Assembly (NCBI GenBank): GCA_944383835.1
Contig: CALWRE010000124.1
Span: 1-47,661 of the forward strand
DNA: 47,661 nucleotides
DNA from: an uncultured Lachnospiraceae bacterium
GTDB taxonomy: Bacteria > Bacillota > Clostridia > Lachnospirales > Lachnospiraceae
Reading direction: 5' to 3'
This document shows positions 22,208 through 31,841 of this stretch, piece by piece. Within the stretch, counting starts at the first letter, position 1. Each line of letters starts with the position of its first letter. The notes under the pieces are model-generated. The model ran no database searches and was not told where the DNA came from. It saw nothing but the letters and a program-made list of their open reading frames with translations. A program made the translations under genes and the position numbers.

Positions 22208-24378
22208 GGAGCATTCGTTACTATATAGACAAAGCGGAACTGCTAGAGCGTACCGCCCATCTGACCGGATGGGCGGTATCTATGGATGATTCTCGACTGG
22301 AAATTTCTGTAACGTGCGGTGGACATCCGATAGAAACCCTGGTGCGGTCCCTGTCCCGCCCGGATGCGAGCCGGGCTGTGTTTGGAGATGAGAGACAGGC
22401 GGACTGCGGTTTTGATCTGCGCTTTGCCTGTGAGAAGGGAAAGGTTTACGAAGTGGTCTTTTCCAATGAGAAAGGAAAGGCCAGGATCAGGATAACGCGG
22501 GAAGGGCTGGAAAAGGAGACGGGCAGGAGGCTCCTGCCTCTGCGGCGGATCCTGCGGATGACGACGCCTCGGATGGCGGTGGACGACCTGCGTTTTCTGC
22601 TGCGAAAGGGGCCTTTTGCCTGGAAACAGAGGCTGGTGCGCCGCTATGAGACGGATGAAAACAAATACCTGCGCTGGCTGGACGGACAGAGGACGGAGTT
22701 GGCGGAAAAGGCACGGAAGGATGTGGGACGCAAGCTTGATTATGGAAAGAATGGTCTGTCCCAGGAGTTTCCTACGGTCAGCATCATCGTGCCCCTTTAC
22801 AATACGCCGCAGAAATATTATCTGCAGATGGTGGACTCCGTGCTGGGACAGACCTACGAAAACTGGCAGCTCTGCCTGGCCGACGGCAGCGACGATGGGA
22901 CGGACCGCAAAAGCTGCCTGCCGGAGGACAGCCGAATCTGCTACCGGAAACTCCCACAGAATTTAGGCATCTCCGGGAACCTCAATGAAGCGCTGGCCCT
23001 GGCGGAAGGCCAGTGGGCAGCCTTTTTGGATCACGATGATATCCTGGAGGCGGAGGCCGTCGGGGAAATGGTGAAGGCAGCCCTGAAGGCCGGGGCGGAT
23101 ATGGTTTATTCCGATGAGGACAAGGTCTCCCTGGATCTGCGGCATTTTTATGAACCCCATTTTAAATCCGATTTCAATCCCGATCTTCTGCGTTCCACCA
23201 ATTATATCTGCCATTTCCTGATGGTAAAGACGGAGCTTCTGGCCCGTGTGGGCGGATTCCGCCGGGAATTTGACGGGGCCCAGGACTATGACTTTGTGCT
23301 GCGGGCCAGTGAGCAGGCGGCCTGCGTGGCCCATTTGCCGCGGGTGCTGTACCATTGGAGAGCCCATCCCTCTTCCACGGCCCAGGATACGGACAGCAAG
23401 GGCTATGCCTGGGAGGCCGGGCGCAGGGCCATAGAGGAGCATTTAAAGAGGGTAGGGATCCAGGGGACGGTGGAGCAGACGGAGCGGCCGGGCTACTACC
23501 GGGTGCGGTATCAGGCGGACCGAAACGTCCGCATTTCCATCGTGATCCCCAATAAGGACCAGGCGGATACCCTGCGGACCTGCGTCGAATCCATCCGAGC
23601 GAGGACGGACTGGCCGGATTATGAGATATTGATCGTGGAAAACAACAGCACCACAGAGGAAATATGGGAATACTACAGAGAGCTGGAAAACCTGCCCCAG
23701 GTCCGCATCCTGCGCTGGCAGGGGGAATTTAACTATTCCGCCGTCAATAATTTCGGCGTCAGCCACGCGTCGGGAGAGTATGTGGTTCTTTTAAACAACG
23801 ATACGGAGGTCATCACGGGGGACTGGCTTTCTGAGCTTGCCGGAATCTGCCGCCGCCCGGAGGTGGGAGTAGCTGGGGCCAGGCTCCTCTACCGGGACGG
23901 GACGGTACAGCACGCCGGCGTGGTCATGAAGCTTGCCGGCTGCTGCGGCCATGTGTTCTATGGAGCGGAACGGGAGGATCCGGGAAGCTTTGCCAGGGCT
24001 GTGCTGATCCAGGACTACAGCGCGGTGACTGGGGCCTGCCTGATGTGCCGCAGGGAGGTTTGGGACAGGCTGGGCGGTCTGGATACGGCCTTCCAGGTGG
24101 CTTACAACGATGTGGATTTCTGCCTGCGGGCCCGCGAGGCCGGCCTGCTGGTGGTCTACGACCCTTATGCAGAGCTTTGGCACGATGAGTCCAAGACCCG
24201 CGGCTACGAGGAAGGCAGTGAAAAGCAGGCCCGTTTCCTGCGGGAACAGAAGCTTTTGCGGGAGAGATACCCCCAATATATGGAACAGGGGGATCCCTAT
24301 TACAATCCCAATCTGACGCTGACGGCTCCGGATTTTTCCGGACGCTATCTCCATGAGTCGGAATGGGACGGGCAGTGA
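22204..24378 (+). CDS. Bifunctional GT2-family glycosyltransferase (two catalytic domains)
   Basis: This 724-residue protein has an N-terminal beta domain (about 1-100) like the previous gene, a first GT2 domain (about 190-425, TVSIIVPLYNTPQKY and DHDD at 276-279) and a second GT2 domain (about 443-690, ISIVIPNKDQADTL, VENNSTTEE, LLNNDTEV). It ends with WHDESKTRGYE typical of the family. Both domains keep their acidic motifs, so it can probably make two linkages. The ATG at 22204 overlaps the previous stop (ATGA); a longer upstream open frame runs inside the previous gene and is rejected. Relatives act in rhamnose-rich or other wall-polysaccharide assembly. Confidence 0.92.
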   Translation: MRSIRYYIDKAELLERTAHLTGWAVSMDDSRLEISVTCGGHPIETLVRSLSRPDASRAVFGDERQADCGFDLRFACEKGKVYEVVFSNEKGKARIRITREGLEKETGRRLLPLRRILRMTTPRMAVDDLRFLLRKGPFAWKQRLVRRYETDENKYLRWLDGQRTELAEKARKDVGRKLDYGKNGLSQEFPTVSIIVPLYNTPQKYYLQMVDSVLGQTYENWQLCLADGSDDGTDRKSCLPEDSRICYRKLPQNLGISGNLNEALALAEGQWAAFLDHDDILEAEAVGEMVKAALKAGADMVYSDEDKVSLDLRHFYEPHFKSDFNPDLLRSTNYICHFLMVKTELLARVGGFRREFDGAQDYDFVLRASEQAACVAHLPRVLYHWRAHPSSTAQDTDSKGYAWEAGRRAIEEHLKRVGIQGTVEQTERPGYYRVRYQADRNVRISIVIPNKDQADTLRTCVESIRARTDWPDYEILIVENNSTTEEIWEYYRELENLPQVRILRWQGEFNYSAVNNFGVSHASGEYVVLLNNDTEVITGDWLSELAGICRRPEVGVAGARLLYRDGTVQHAGVVMKLAGCCGHVFYGAEREDPGSFARAVLIQDYSAVTGACLMCRREVWDRLGGLDTAFQVAYNDVDFCLRAREAGLLVVYDPYAELWHDESKTRGYEEGSEKQARFLREQKLLRERYPQYMEQGDPYYNPNLTLTAPDFSGRYLHESEWDGQ

Positions 24379-24389
24379 CGGAGAGAAAG

Positions 24390-26252
24390 ATGGAAGTACA
24401 GGAAGAACGCAGGCCAAAGAGCCTTTTGACCAAGACGGTCCTCTATTTCAAGAAAAATGGGATGAAAAAGGGATTCAAAAAAATCCATAATAAGTTTTTC
24501 CGGCTGGAGACGGTCAGCTATGAAAAATGGAGGAAGGGCGCCCTCCCCTCGGAGAGGGAGCTGGAGCTGCAAAGGAAAGCCTCCCTCTCCTGGCAGGCCC
24601 AGGAGAAGGAGGGAGGCCCTGCCTGCCCGCGGTTTTCTGTGGCCGTTCCCCTCTACAATACGCCGCCGGAATACCTGGAGGCGCTGATCCGCTCCGTCCA
24701 GGCCCAGACCTATGGACTGTGGGAGCTGTGCCTGGCGGACGGCAGCGAAACGCCGCTGGAGGGAAGTCTTGCTGCCCTTGACCTGCAGGATGAACGGATC
24801 CGCTACCAGTACCTGGGCGGCAACCGGGGAATTGCCGGCAATACCAACGCGGCCCTTCGGATGGCGGAGGGCGATTTTGTCGTCTTTGCGGATCACGACG
24901 ATATGCTGACGCCCGACGCTCTGTACAGCTTTGCCGAGCTGCTTCGAGGCGATGCGGCCGTCGATATGGTTTATTCCGATGAGGACAAGACGGATAAAAA
25001 GGGGAAAAAATTTTACGACCCGCATTTCAAGCCGGATTTCAACGAGGATCTGCTGCGCAGCGTAAATTATATCTGCCATTTGCTGGCGGTGCGGCGCAGC
25101 CTCGCGCTGGAGCTGGGCGGGTTTTCGGCGGATTATGACGGGGCGCAGGATTACGACTTTATTTTCCGCTGCACGGAGCGGGCCGGAAAGGTGGCCCATG
25201 TGCCGAAGATCCTCTACCACTGGCGCTGCCATGAGGCCTCTACCTCCAAAGACCCGGAGAGCAAGAACTATGCCTTTGACGCAGGCCAGAGGGCCATCGA
25301 GGCCCATTACAGCCGGCTGGGCATACGGGCAAGGGTCGGCCGGGGGCTGCGGCCGGGAATGTACGTGACCCATTACGAGAGGGATTATGATCCCCTGGTC
25401 TCCGTGATCATTCCCAACAAGGACCACAGGGATGACCTGGAGCGCACGATCCGGTCGGTGCTGGCCCATACCTCTTACCGGAAGCTGGAATGGATTATCG
25501 TGGAGAACAACAGCGTCGAGGAAGAAACCTTCCGGTATTATGAAGAGCTGAAGAAAACGGTGGAAAACCTGCGGGTGGTCACCTGGGAGCGGGAATTCAA
25601 TTATTCCGCGATCAACAATTACGGGGCTTCTTTTGCCCAGGGCGAATACCTGTGGCTGTTAAACAACGATCTGGAGATCATCACCTCGGACTGCGTCGAC
25701 GAGATGTTAAATCCCTGCATGCGCCCGGAGATCGGGATCGTTGGGGCCAGGCTGTATTACGGGGACGACACGATCCAGCACGCCGGGGTAATCGTCGGCC
25801 TGGGCGGGGTGGCGGGCCACGCCTTCGTCGGCCAGCCCCGCTTTGACTGCGGCTATATGGGACGGGACTGGTGTTCCCAGCGCCTCAGCGCGGTCACGGC
25901 GGCCTGCCTGATGATCCGGCAAGAGGTCTTTGACCAGATCGGCGGCTTCAGCGAGGAGCTGGCTGTGGCCTTTAACGATGTGGATCTTTGCCTGAAGGCG
26001 GGGGAGGCCGGCTGGGGCGTCTATTACAATGCCCAGATGGAGGCCTACCACTATGAGTCCAAGACCAGAGGGCTGGAGGACACGCCGGAAAAGGTAAGAC
26101 GGTTCAACGGGGAGATGGATTTGTTCAAGGAAAAATGGGAAGGCCGGCTGCGGGCCGGAGATCCATATTACAATGTGAACCTGACCCTGGCCCGCAACGA
26201 TTTTACCCTCCGCAATCCCTATGAGATTGACTATGAGCAAAGAGTGAAATAA
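24390..26252 (+). CDS. Bifunctional GT2-family glycosyltransferase
   Basis: This 620-residue paralog of the preceding protein has no N-terminal beta domain. The first GT2 domain starts near residue 80 (FSVAVPLYNTPPEYLEALI; acidic motif in FADHDDMLTPD). The second starts VSVIIPNKDHRDDLERTI and has VENNSVEEE and LLNNDLEI. The end YHYESKTRGLED is shared. An in-frame ATG at 24363 overlaps the previous gene, but the ATG at 24390 has the better site (GGAGAG, seven bases away), so I use it. High similarity suggests the tandem arose by duplication. It should act in the same cytoplasmic repeat-unit assembly. Confidence 0.92.
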   Translation: MEVQEERRPKSLLTKTVLYFKKNGMKKGFKKIHNKFFRLETVSYEKWRKGALPSERELELQRKASLSWQAQEKEGGPACPRFSVAVPLYNTPPEYLEALIRSVQAQTYGLWELCLADGSETPLEGSLAALDLQDERIRYQYLGGNRGIAGNTNAALRMAEGDFVVFADHDDMLTPDALYSFAELLRGDAAVDMVYSDEDKTDKKGKKFYDPHFKPDFNEDLLRSVNYICHLLAVRRSLALELGGFSADYDGAQDYDFIFRCTERAGKVAHVPKILYHWRCHEASTSKDPESKNYAFDAGQRAIEAHYSRLGIRARVGRGLRPGMYVTHYERDYDPLVSVIIPNKDHRDDLERTIRSVLAHTSYRKLEWIIVENNSVEEETFRYYEELKKTVENLRVVTWEREFNYSAINNYGASFAQGEYLWLLNNDLEIITSDCVDEMLNPCMRPEIGIVGARLYYGDDTIQHAGVIVGLGGVAGHAFVGQPRFDCGYMGRDWCSQRLSAVTAACLMIRQEVFDQIGGFSEELAVAFNDVDLCLKAGEAGWGVYYNAQMEAYHYESKTRGLEDTPEKVRRFNGEMDLFKEKWEGRLRAGDPYYNVNLTLARNDFTLRNPYEIDYEQRVK

Positions 26253-26253
26253 G

Positions 26254-27360
26254 ATGAAAACAACTGTAATCATACCCAATTACAATGGAAAACACTTTAT
26301 GGAGCCCTGCATGGAAGCCCTGGACAGGCAGACGGCCGGGGATTTTGAGGTGCTGATTGTGGACAATGGGTCCACCGACGGCTCCGTTTTGTGGATGGAG
26401 GAGAACCTGCCGGGGCTTGTCCGCATCCGGCCCGGTGAAAAGCTCCCGCAGCAAGGCAATGGAGGAGCAGGGGCGGAAGCTGGCTTGGGGGCGGAAGCCG
26501 GCTTCGGGACAGAGGCCGGTTTGGGTTCCGGGAAATATCCGGTGTACCTGATGGAGATGGGAGAAAACACCGGGTTTTCCGGGGCGGTCAACGCCGGGAT
26601 CCGGGCCTCGTCCGCCGCTTATGTCCTTCTTCTCAATAACGATACGGAGGCGGAGCCGGACTTCATCCTGGAATTGGAGAAGGCCATGGAGCGGTCGGAG
26701 AAGATTTTTTCCGTCAGCAGCAAGATGATTCAGCTCCATGAAAAGAGGCTGATGGACGACGCCGGGGATCTGTATACGGTGATCGGCTGGGCCTTTCAGC
26801 GGGGGGTGGCGCAGCGAAGCTCCGGCTTTAACAAGCCCCGGCGCATCTTTTCCGCCTGCGCCGGGGCCGCCATATACCGCCGCAGCGTTTTTGAACAAAT
26901 CGGTTATTTTGACGAGATCCATTTTGCCTATCTGGAGGACCTGGACGTGGGATACCGGGCTCGCATCGCCGGCTTTGAAAACTGGTACTGCCCGTCGGCT
27001 GTGGTCTACCATGTGGGGAGCGGAACCAGCGGATCCAAGTACAATCCCTTCAAGGTGAGGCTGGCGGCCCGCAACAGCGTCTATCTCAATTATAAGAACA
27101 TGCCCCTGCTGCAGCTTATCGTAAATGCCATCCCCCTGGCCTTCGGCTATCTGGTGAAGATTCGCTTTTTTACCAAGAGGGGGTTTGGCGCAGACTACCG
27201 CGGAGGGCTGAAGGAAGGCTTCTCCACGCTGAAAAAATGCAGGAAGACGCCTTTCCGGGCCCGCAATCTGGGCCGGTATCTGCGCATCGAGTGGGAGCTC
27301 ATTGTCAATACTTTCATATATGCGGCGGACCTGGTAAAACGCCGGGTTATAAAACTTTAA
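26254..27360 (+). CDS. GT2-family glycosyltransferase with internal low-complexity insert
   Basis: This is a 368-residue single-domain enzyme of the rhamnosyltransferase-like GT2 type. It starts at TTVIIPNYNGKHFMEPCMEA and has VDNGSTDGS, then GENTGFSGAVNAGI and the acidic LLNNDTEAEPD. Toward the end a hydrophobic segment (LLQLIVNAIPLAFGYLV) suggests membrane association. Between the first strands and GENTGF lies a Gly/Ala/Glu-rich insert (about 70-92) built of AEAGLG-like hexapeptides, odd for this fold. It starts one base after the previous stop with a poor ribosome site, so it is probably translationally coupled. Confidence 0.9.
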   Translation: MKTTVIIPNYNGKHFMEPCMEALDRQTAGDFEVLIVDNGSTDGSVLWMEENLPGLVRIRPGEKLPQQGNGGAGAEAGLGAEAGFGTEAGLGSGKYPVYLMEMGENTGFSGAVNAGIRASSAAYVLLLNNDTEAEPDFILELEKAMERSEKIFSVSSKMIQLHEKRLMDDAGDLYTVIGWAFQRGVAQRSSGFNKPRRIFSACAGAAIYRRSVFEQIGYFDEIHFAYLEDLDVGYRARIAGFENWYCPSAVVYHVGSGTSGSKYNPFKVRLAARNSVYLNYKNMPLLQLIVNAIPLAFGYLVKIRFFTKRGFGADYRGGLKEGFSTLKKCRKTPFRARNLGRYLRIEWELIVNTFIYAADLVKRRVIKL

Positions 27361-27383
27361 GAAATTTGTGCGCTTATTTTTTC

Positions 27384-27412
27384 TTGCAATCTGGACGGCT
27401 TTGGAGTAATAT
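27384..27412 (+). promoter_or_regulatory. Internal sigma-A promoter before the phosphoglycosyltransferase
   Basis: TTGCAA (27384-27389), a 17-base spacer and TAATAT (27407-27412) lie 61 bases before the GTG start. It allows the initiating transferase and LCP gene to be expressed apart from the upstream glycosyltransferases. Confidence 0.7.
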
Positions 27413-27472
27413 AGCAACGAAACATGTCCTTTCAGGAGAAGGTCTGCGCAGGATAAGGCCGGGGGTACTACC

Positions 27473-28897
27473 GTGATTAAAGAAAACCAGAAGAGACTCA
27501 ATAATCTGGCGGTACTGCTGGATGCGGCGGTCATTGTGGCCTCGTATCTGGCGGCTTATATTTTGGTATTTGAATTTCAGATCCTTACCCCCTTTGCCGG
27601 GGAGGGGGAGCTGGGCGGCTACAGCTTTGAGCAGTATATGTCGGCCCTGCTTTTCCTGGTGCCGGCCATCCTCTGCGTGTACTGGGTTCTTCATCTCTAC
27701 GCGCCCAAGCGGGTAACCCAGAGCATGAAGGAGGTCAGCAGCATTATCCAGGGCAATATCATTGTGCTGCTGATTTTTTCCCTGATTCTTTTCCTGGGAA
27801 AGGAGGCCCTGCAGGATTTCTCCCGCCCGATGCTGGCCCTTTTTTTCGTGATGAACACCCTGGGCGATATGACCTTCCGCTATGGGGTGCGCCGAATCCT
27901 GCGGCTTTTCCGCCGCAAGGGCTATAACCAGAAGCATGTGATCCTGGTAGGGTGCAGCCGGGCGGCCTTTTCCTACATTGACCGCGTGATGGAAAACCCG
28001 ATCTGGGGCTATAAGATCCGCGGAATTCTGGATGACAATACGGACTGGGGATATGAGTACCGCGGCGTCCATGTGATCGGCACCACGGCGGAGCTGGAGG
28101 ATATCTTAAGCGTCAACCGACTGGACGAGATCGTCATTACCCTGGGACTGGGCGAGTACAATAAGCTGGAGCGGATCGTGGCGGTCTGCGAGAAGTCCGG
28201 CGTCCATACGAAGTTTGTGCCCGATTACAACAACATCATTCCGACCCGCCCCTATACGGAGGATCTGCAGGGCCTGCCGGTTATCCATATCCGCCATGTG
28301 CCGCTGACGGATTCTTTCAACGCCACCCTAAAGAGAGGGATGGATATCGTGGGGGCGATCCTCTGCCTGGTGATCTTTTCCCCTGTCATGCTGATTACCG
28401 CTCTGGCGGTAAAGCTCTCTTCCCCTGGCCCGATTATTTTCCGGCAGGAGAGAGTGGGCCTTCATAACCGCACGTTTTCAATGTACAAATTCCGCTCCAT
28501 GTGCGTGCAGACGCCCTCGGAGGAGAAGAAGGAGTGGACGACGGCGGGCGACTGCCGCGTCACAAAGGTGGGGCGGTTTATCCGGAAAACCAGCATCGAC
28601 GAGCTGCCGCAGCTTTTTAACGTGCTCAAAGGGGACATGAGCTTAGTAGGGCCCAGGCCGGAGCGCCCGTTCTTTGTAGAGAAATTCCGGGAAGAAATCC
28701 CCCGTTATATGATTAAGCATCAGGTGCGGCCGGGGATGACCGGCTGGGCCCAGGTCAACGGCTATCGGGGGGACACCTCCATCCGCAAGCGGATTGAATT
28801 TGACCTGTATTATATTGAAAATTGGACCGTGGGCTTTGACTTTAAGATTTTGCTGTTGACGGTGATACACGGTTTTATCAATAAAAACGCATACTAG
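27473..28897 (+). CDS. Polyprenyl-phosphate sugar-1-phosphate transferase (WbaP/CpsE type)
   Basis: This 474-residue initiating enzyme moves a sugar-1-phosphate from a UDP-sugar to undecaprenyl phosphate, the first step of surface polysaccharide assembly. Four N-terminal membrane segments (about 12-34, 52-76, 90-109, 117-137) are followed by a Rossmann-like domain (VILVGCSRAAFSYIDRVM). The C-terminal catalytic domain has a re-entrant helix (GMDIVGAILCLVIFSPVML), KFRSM, DELPQLFNVLKGDMSLVGPR and the end PGMTGWAQVNGYRG. The start is GTG with GGGGGTAC upstream. The sugar (glucose, galactose or other) cannot be told from sequence. Confidence 0.94.
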   Translation: MIKENQKRLNNLAVLLDAAVIVASYLAAYILVFEFQILTPFAGEGELGGYSFEQYMSALLFLVPAILCVYWVLHLYAPKRVTQSMKEVSSIIQGNIIVLLIFSLILFLGKEALQDFSRPMLALFFVMNTLGDMTFRYGVRRILRLFRRKGYNQKHVILVGCSRAAFSYIDRVMENPIWGYKIRGILDDNTDWGYEYRGVHVIGTTAELEDILSVNRLDEIVITLGLGEYNKLERIVAVCEKSGVHTKFVPDYNNIIPTRPYTEDLQGLPVIHIRHVPLTDSFNATLKRGMDIVGAILCLVIFSPVMLITALAVKLSSPGPIIFRQERVGLHNRTFSMYKFRSMCVQTPSEEKKEWTTAGDCRVTKVGRFIRKTSIDELPQLFNVLKGDMSLVGPRPERPFFVEKFREEIPRYMIKHQVRPGMTGWAQVNGYRGDTSIRKRIEFDLYYIENWTVGFDFKILLLTVIHGFINKNAY

Positions 28898-28910
28898 CAG
28901 GAGGATTTAT

Positions 28911-30095
28911 ATGGCAAGTACGAGGGATAGGGAGACGCCTCCGGTCAAGCGCCGGAGCCGTTCTCTTTCACAGGAAGAAATTGCGCAGCGAAAAAGGCGG
29001 GAGGAGAGAAACCGCCAGAAGGAGCTGATGCACAAGAAGAAGCGCCGCCGCCGCAAGGCGATTATCCTGGCGTTGGAGGCTGTGGTTCTGGTCTTTCTGG
29101 GAGCAGTGATTTTCCTCTATTCTAAGTGGGACAACATTGTCCGGGCGGATTTCAGCGACAGCGACGTCCGGGTAAACGAGGACCTGTCCGAAAATACGCT
29201 GCAGTCCCTGTCCGGCTACCGGACCATTGCGGTGTTTGGGACGGACGCCAGGGACATGACCACGGAGACGGGACATGCCGATGTGGTAATGCTTGTAAGC
29301 ATCAACAATGAGACCGGGGATATTAAGCTGGCCTCCGTGTTCCGCGACCTGTTTGTCAATGATCCCTATGAGACGGATACTTACCGCAAAATGACTACGA
29401 TGTACTGGCGGGAGGGAGCCTTGGGAGCCCTCGATACGCTGAACCGGAATTTTGACCTGAATATTACCGAGTATGTGTCGGTCAACTGGTATGCGGTGGC
29501 CCATGCAATCGACCTGTTAGGCGGCATCGATATCGAGGTGCCGGAGTCCATGATGGAATATATCAACGGCTATATTCAGGAAACCCGGAATTCCACCGGC
29601 ATCTGGACTGATCCCGATAATTTTGAGTCCGACTACATCTATTCGCCGGGCTACCAGCATCTGAACGGCGTCCAGGCCGTTGCTTTCTGCCGGATCCGCT
29701 ACATTGACAATGACTATGGCCGTGCCGAGAGGCAGCGCCAGGTGGTGAGCCTGATGCTGGAGAAGGCCAAGCAGGCCAGCCTGTCCACCTTGAACAGCAT
29801 AGCCGACGAGGTCTTTGGCTATGTGTCCACTAATCTGACGATCGCTGACGTCCTTTCGATGGCGAGGGCCATCGCCAGGTTCAACATTGTGGAGACGGCC
29901 GGCTTCCCCTTTGACCGGCAGGCGGATTATGTGGACGGCGTGTCCTACGTATTCCCCCAGGGCCTGGAGCAGAATGTGGAGCAGCTTCATGCCTTCCTCT
30001 ATGACAATGAGGACTTTGAGGCTTCGGGTACGGTGAAGGCCATAAGCGAATATATTGAAGAGTTTTCCGGAATAGGGGCGCCCAGTTCCGATTGA
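28911..30095 (+). CDS. LCP-family (LytR-CpsA-Psr) glycopolymer ligase
   Basis: This 394-residue protein has a very basic cytoplasmic head (RKKRRRRKA), one membrane helix (about 50-70) and an extracytoplasmic LCP domain. Signature parts are TIAVFGTDARDM, HADVVMLVSIN, KLASVFRDLFV with the conserved Arg/Asp, and the late arginine-rich YGRAERQRQVV. LCP enzymes transfer lipid-linked polymers onto peptidoglycan, which fits its place at the end of the polysaccharide operon. It follows the transferase gene after 13 bases with AGGAGG. A terminator closes the operon. Confidence 0.95.
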   Translation: MASTRDRETPPVKRRSRSLSQEEIAQRKRREERNRQKELMHKKKRRRRKAIILALEAVVLVFLGAVIFLYSKWDNIVRADFSDSDVRVNEDLSENTLQSLSGYRTIAVFGTDARDMTTETGHADVVMLVSINNETGDIKLASVFRDLFVNDPYETDTYRKMTTMYWREGALGALDTLNRNFDLNITEYVSVNWYAVAHAIDLLGGIDIEVPESMMEYINGYIQETRNSTGIWTDPDNFESDYIYSPGYQHLNGVQAVAFCRIRYIDNDYGRAERQRQVVSLMLEKAKQASLSTLNSIADEVFGYVSTNLTIADVLSMARAIARFNIVETAGFPFDRQADYVDGVSYVFPQGLEQNVEQLHAFLYDNEDFEASGTVKAISEYIEEFSGIGAPSSD

Positions 30096-30138
30096 GAAGA
30101 AAATAAAACAGGCGGGAATTTACTTGGAGAATTTACTC

Positions 30139-30184
30139 GGGAGAGGATATACTGCATTCGGTATACCCTCTCTTTTTTTTTGAA
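30139..30184 (+). terminator. Intrinsic terminator of polysaccharide operon
   Basis: GAGAGG (30141-30146) plus TATAC pairs with GTATA plus CCTCTC (30161-30172), with one A/C mismatch, followed by a run of nine T. Confidence 0.92.
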
Positions 30185-30208
30185 TTTTTTTAAAGGTTTT
30201 AACACACT

Positions 30209-30237
30209 TTGAACACAAATGGGCTCTATATTATAGG
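30209..30237 (+). promoter_or_regulatory. Promoter of the HtrA gene
   Basis: TTGAAC (30209-30214), a 17-base spacer and TATAGG (30232-30237), with further TA-rich alternatives nearby. It lies about 70 bases before the start codon. Confidence 0.55.
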
Positions 30238-30304
30238 CATAGAAAAGAGAAATACAGCAAGCCAAGCGTTTTGAAAATAGAAGCATGAGAAAGGAAGTCC
30301 TACT

Positions 30305-31639
30305 ATGAACGGGGAATACGATAGATACTCAGACAATGAAATGCATTACGGCAATTACGGCGGTCCGAACGATTACGACCCGAAGAAACCGAAGAAAAAA
30401 GGCGGAGTCGGCAGGGTGGTAGCCATCACGCTGGGAATGCTCCTGCTGGTGGGAGTGGCGGCCGCGGGCGGCTACAGCGCCCACACGATTGTGGATCAGC
30501 TGAGCGGCAGAGGCAGCGAAGAGGTGGTTTCGGGCGAGACGCAGGCGGCTGAGACCGAGGCGAGCGAGACCATCGAGAATACGGCCACGGCGGCAGTGAA
30601 CCAGGGAAATACAGGTTCCGTCGTATTGACAGATGTGTCCGGCGTGGTGGAAAATGTGATGCCCTCCATCGTGGCCATAACAAATTCCGGCTATGTGACC
30701 CAGAACTTCGGATTCTGGCAGGGCAGCGTGGAAATCCCCACGGAGGGCAGCGGTTCCGGCATTATCATCGGACAGAATGATACGGAGCTTCTGATCGTTA
30801 CGAACAACCATGTGGTGGAAAATAGCGAGACTCTGACCGTGCAGTTCGCAGATAATTCGACAGCGGAGGCGACGATCAAGGGGACAAAGCCCAATGCGGA
30901 TATCGCGATTATTTCCGTCCCCCTGTCTTCTCTCAGCAGTGATACGCTGAGTGAAATTTCGATCGCCACACTGGGCGATTCCGATACATTGAAGATTGGC
31001 CAGGGTGTCATTGCCATCGGCAATGCCATGGGTTACGGCCAGTCTGTGACCGAAGGCTGCGTCAGCGCCTTGAACCGTGAGGTGACGACAGACGAAGGAG
31101 TGACGCTGACCGTTATGCAGGTGTCGGCGGCCATCAATCCCGGCAACAGCGGCGGAGCCCTGCTGAATGCGGCGGGCGAAGTAATCGGCATCAACACGGC
31201 CAAGCTGATGGATGAGCAGGTGGAGGGAATCGGCTATGCAATCCCGATCTCCTCGGTCAAAGACCTGATCAATGAGATGATGAACTATGAGACCCGCGAG
31301 CGGGTGTCGGAAGAAGAGGCAAGCTACCTGGGGATCCAGCCGGTAACCGTAGACAGCCAGTCTTCCTCCGCTTATGGAATGCCGACGGGCGTGTTTGTCT
31401 ACTCCGTGGTGGAGAATTCTCCCGCTGCGGCCGCAGGGATTCGGGAGATGGATATCATCACCCAGATTGACCGCTACAGCGTTTCGAGCGTTGCGGAACT
31501 GCAGGAGGCCCTCAGTTATTTTGCCGGGGGAGAGACGGTCACGGTGACGCTGCAGCGTCAGGTGGACGGCTCCTACCAGGAGATCACGGTGGATGTAACC
31601 TTAGCTTACGCGAGGGATTATACTAGTACCAACCAGTAA
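30305..31639 (+). CDS. HtrA/DegP-like serine protease with PDZ domain
   Basis: This 444-residue envelope protease has a cytoplasmic Tyr/Asn/Lys-rich head, one membrane helix (about 37-58), an extracytoplasmic trypsin-like domain and one C-terminal PDZ domain (about 335-425). The catalytic triad is His169 (TNNHVVE), Asp199 (NADIAII) and Ser282 (NPGNSGGALLN). The length is typical of Gram-positive HtrA. It degrades or refolds misfolded exported proteins. It has its own promoter and terminator, so it is monocistronic. The ribosome site is AAAGGAAG. Confidence 0.95.
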   Translation: MNGEYDRYSDNEMHYGNYGGPNDYDPKKPKKKGGVGRVVAITLGMLLLVGVAAAGGYSAHTIVDQLSGRGSEEVVSGETQAAETEASETIENTATAAVNQGNTGSVVLTDVSGVVENVMPSIVAITNSGYVTQNFGFWQGSVEIPTEGSGSGIIIGQNDTELLIVTNNHVVENSETLTVQFADNSTAEATIKGTKPNADIAIISVPLSSLSSDTLSEISIATLGDSDTLKIGQGVIAIGNAMGYGQSVTEGCVSALNREVTTDEGVTLTVMQVSAAINPGNSGGALLNAAGEVIGINTAKLMDEQVEGIGYAIPISSVKDLINEMMNYETRERVSEEEASYLGIQPVTVDSQSSSAYGMPTGVFVYSVVENSPAAAAGIREMDIITQIDRYSVSSVAELQEALSYFAGGETVTVTLQRQVDGSYQEITVDVTLAYARDYTSTNQ

Positions 31640-31677
31640 ATCCCGTTTAAATATTGTATCATTTCCCTTTTTCTCTG

Positions 31678-31712
31678 GAAAAGCCGTCCGGTATGAACCG
31701 GGCGGTTTTTTC
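31678..31712 (+). terminator. Intrinsic terminator after HtrA
   Basis: A 12-bp stem with two G-T pairs (31681-31692 with 31697-31708), a four-base loop and a T-run. Confidence 0.9.
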
Positions 31713-31750
31713 CGCCTGGAGAGCCGGGGAAGAGTTTATGATAAGTTTAC

Positions 31751-31779
31751 TTGTGCGGCGCGAAATTCTCATGTATACT
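31751..31779 (+). promoter_or_regulatory. Sigma-A promoter of the ClpX-like gene
   Basis: TTGTGC (31751-31756), a 17-base spacer and TATACT (31774-31779). The predicted start of transcription falls at about 31785, so the ATG at 31788 is unlikely to be used. Confidence 0.7.
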
Positions 31780-31841
31780 GTAGTGGTATGAAGTTGCTGC
31801 ATGGAAAGAAAAGACATACGGATAAAGGAGAACAAACACAG

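Noticed and set aside
24345-27534. Long minus-strand frames (374 and 443 residues) opposite the glycosyltransferases
   Set aside because: They track the plus-strand genes codon by codon and resemble no protein family; no promoter or ribosome site.
991-30862. Single exact Spo0A-type heptamers at 991-997, 15432-15438 and 30856-30862
   Set aside because: About this number is expected by chance in a window this long, and all lie inside coding sequence.
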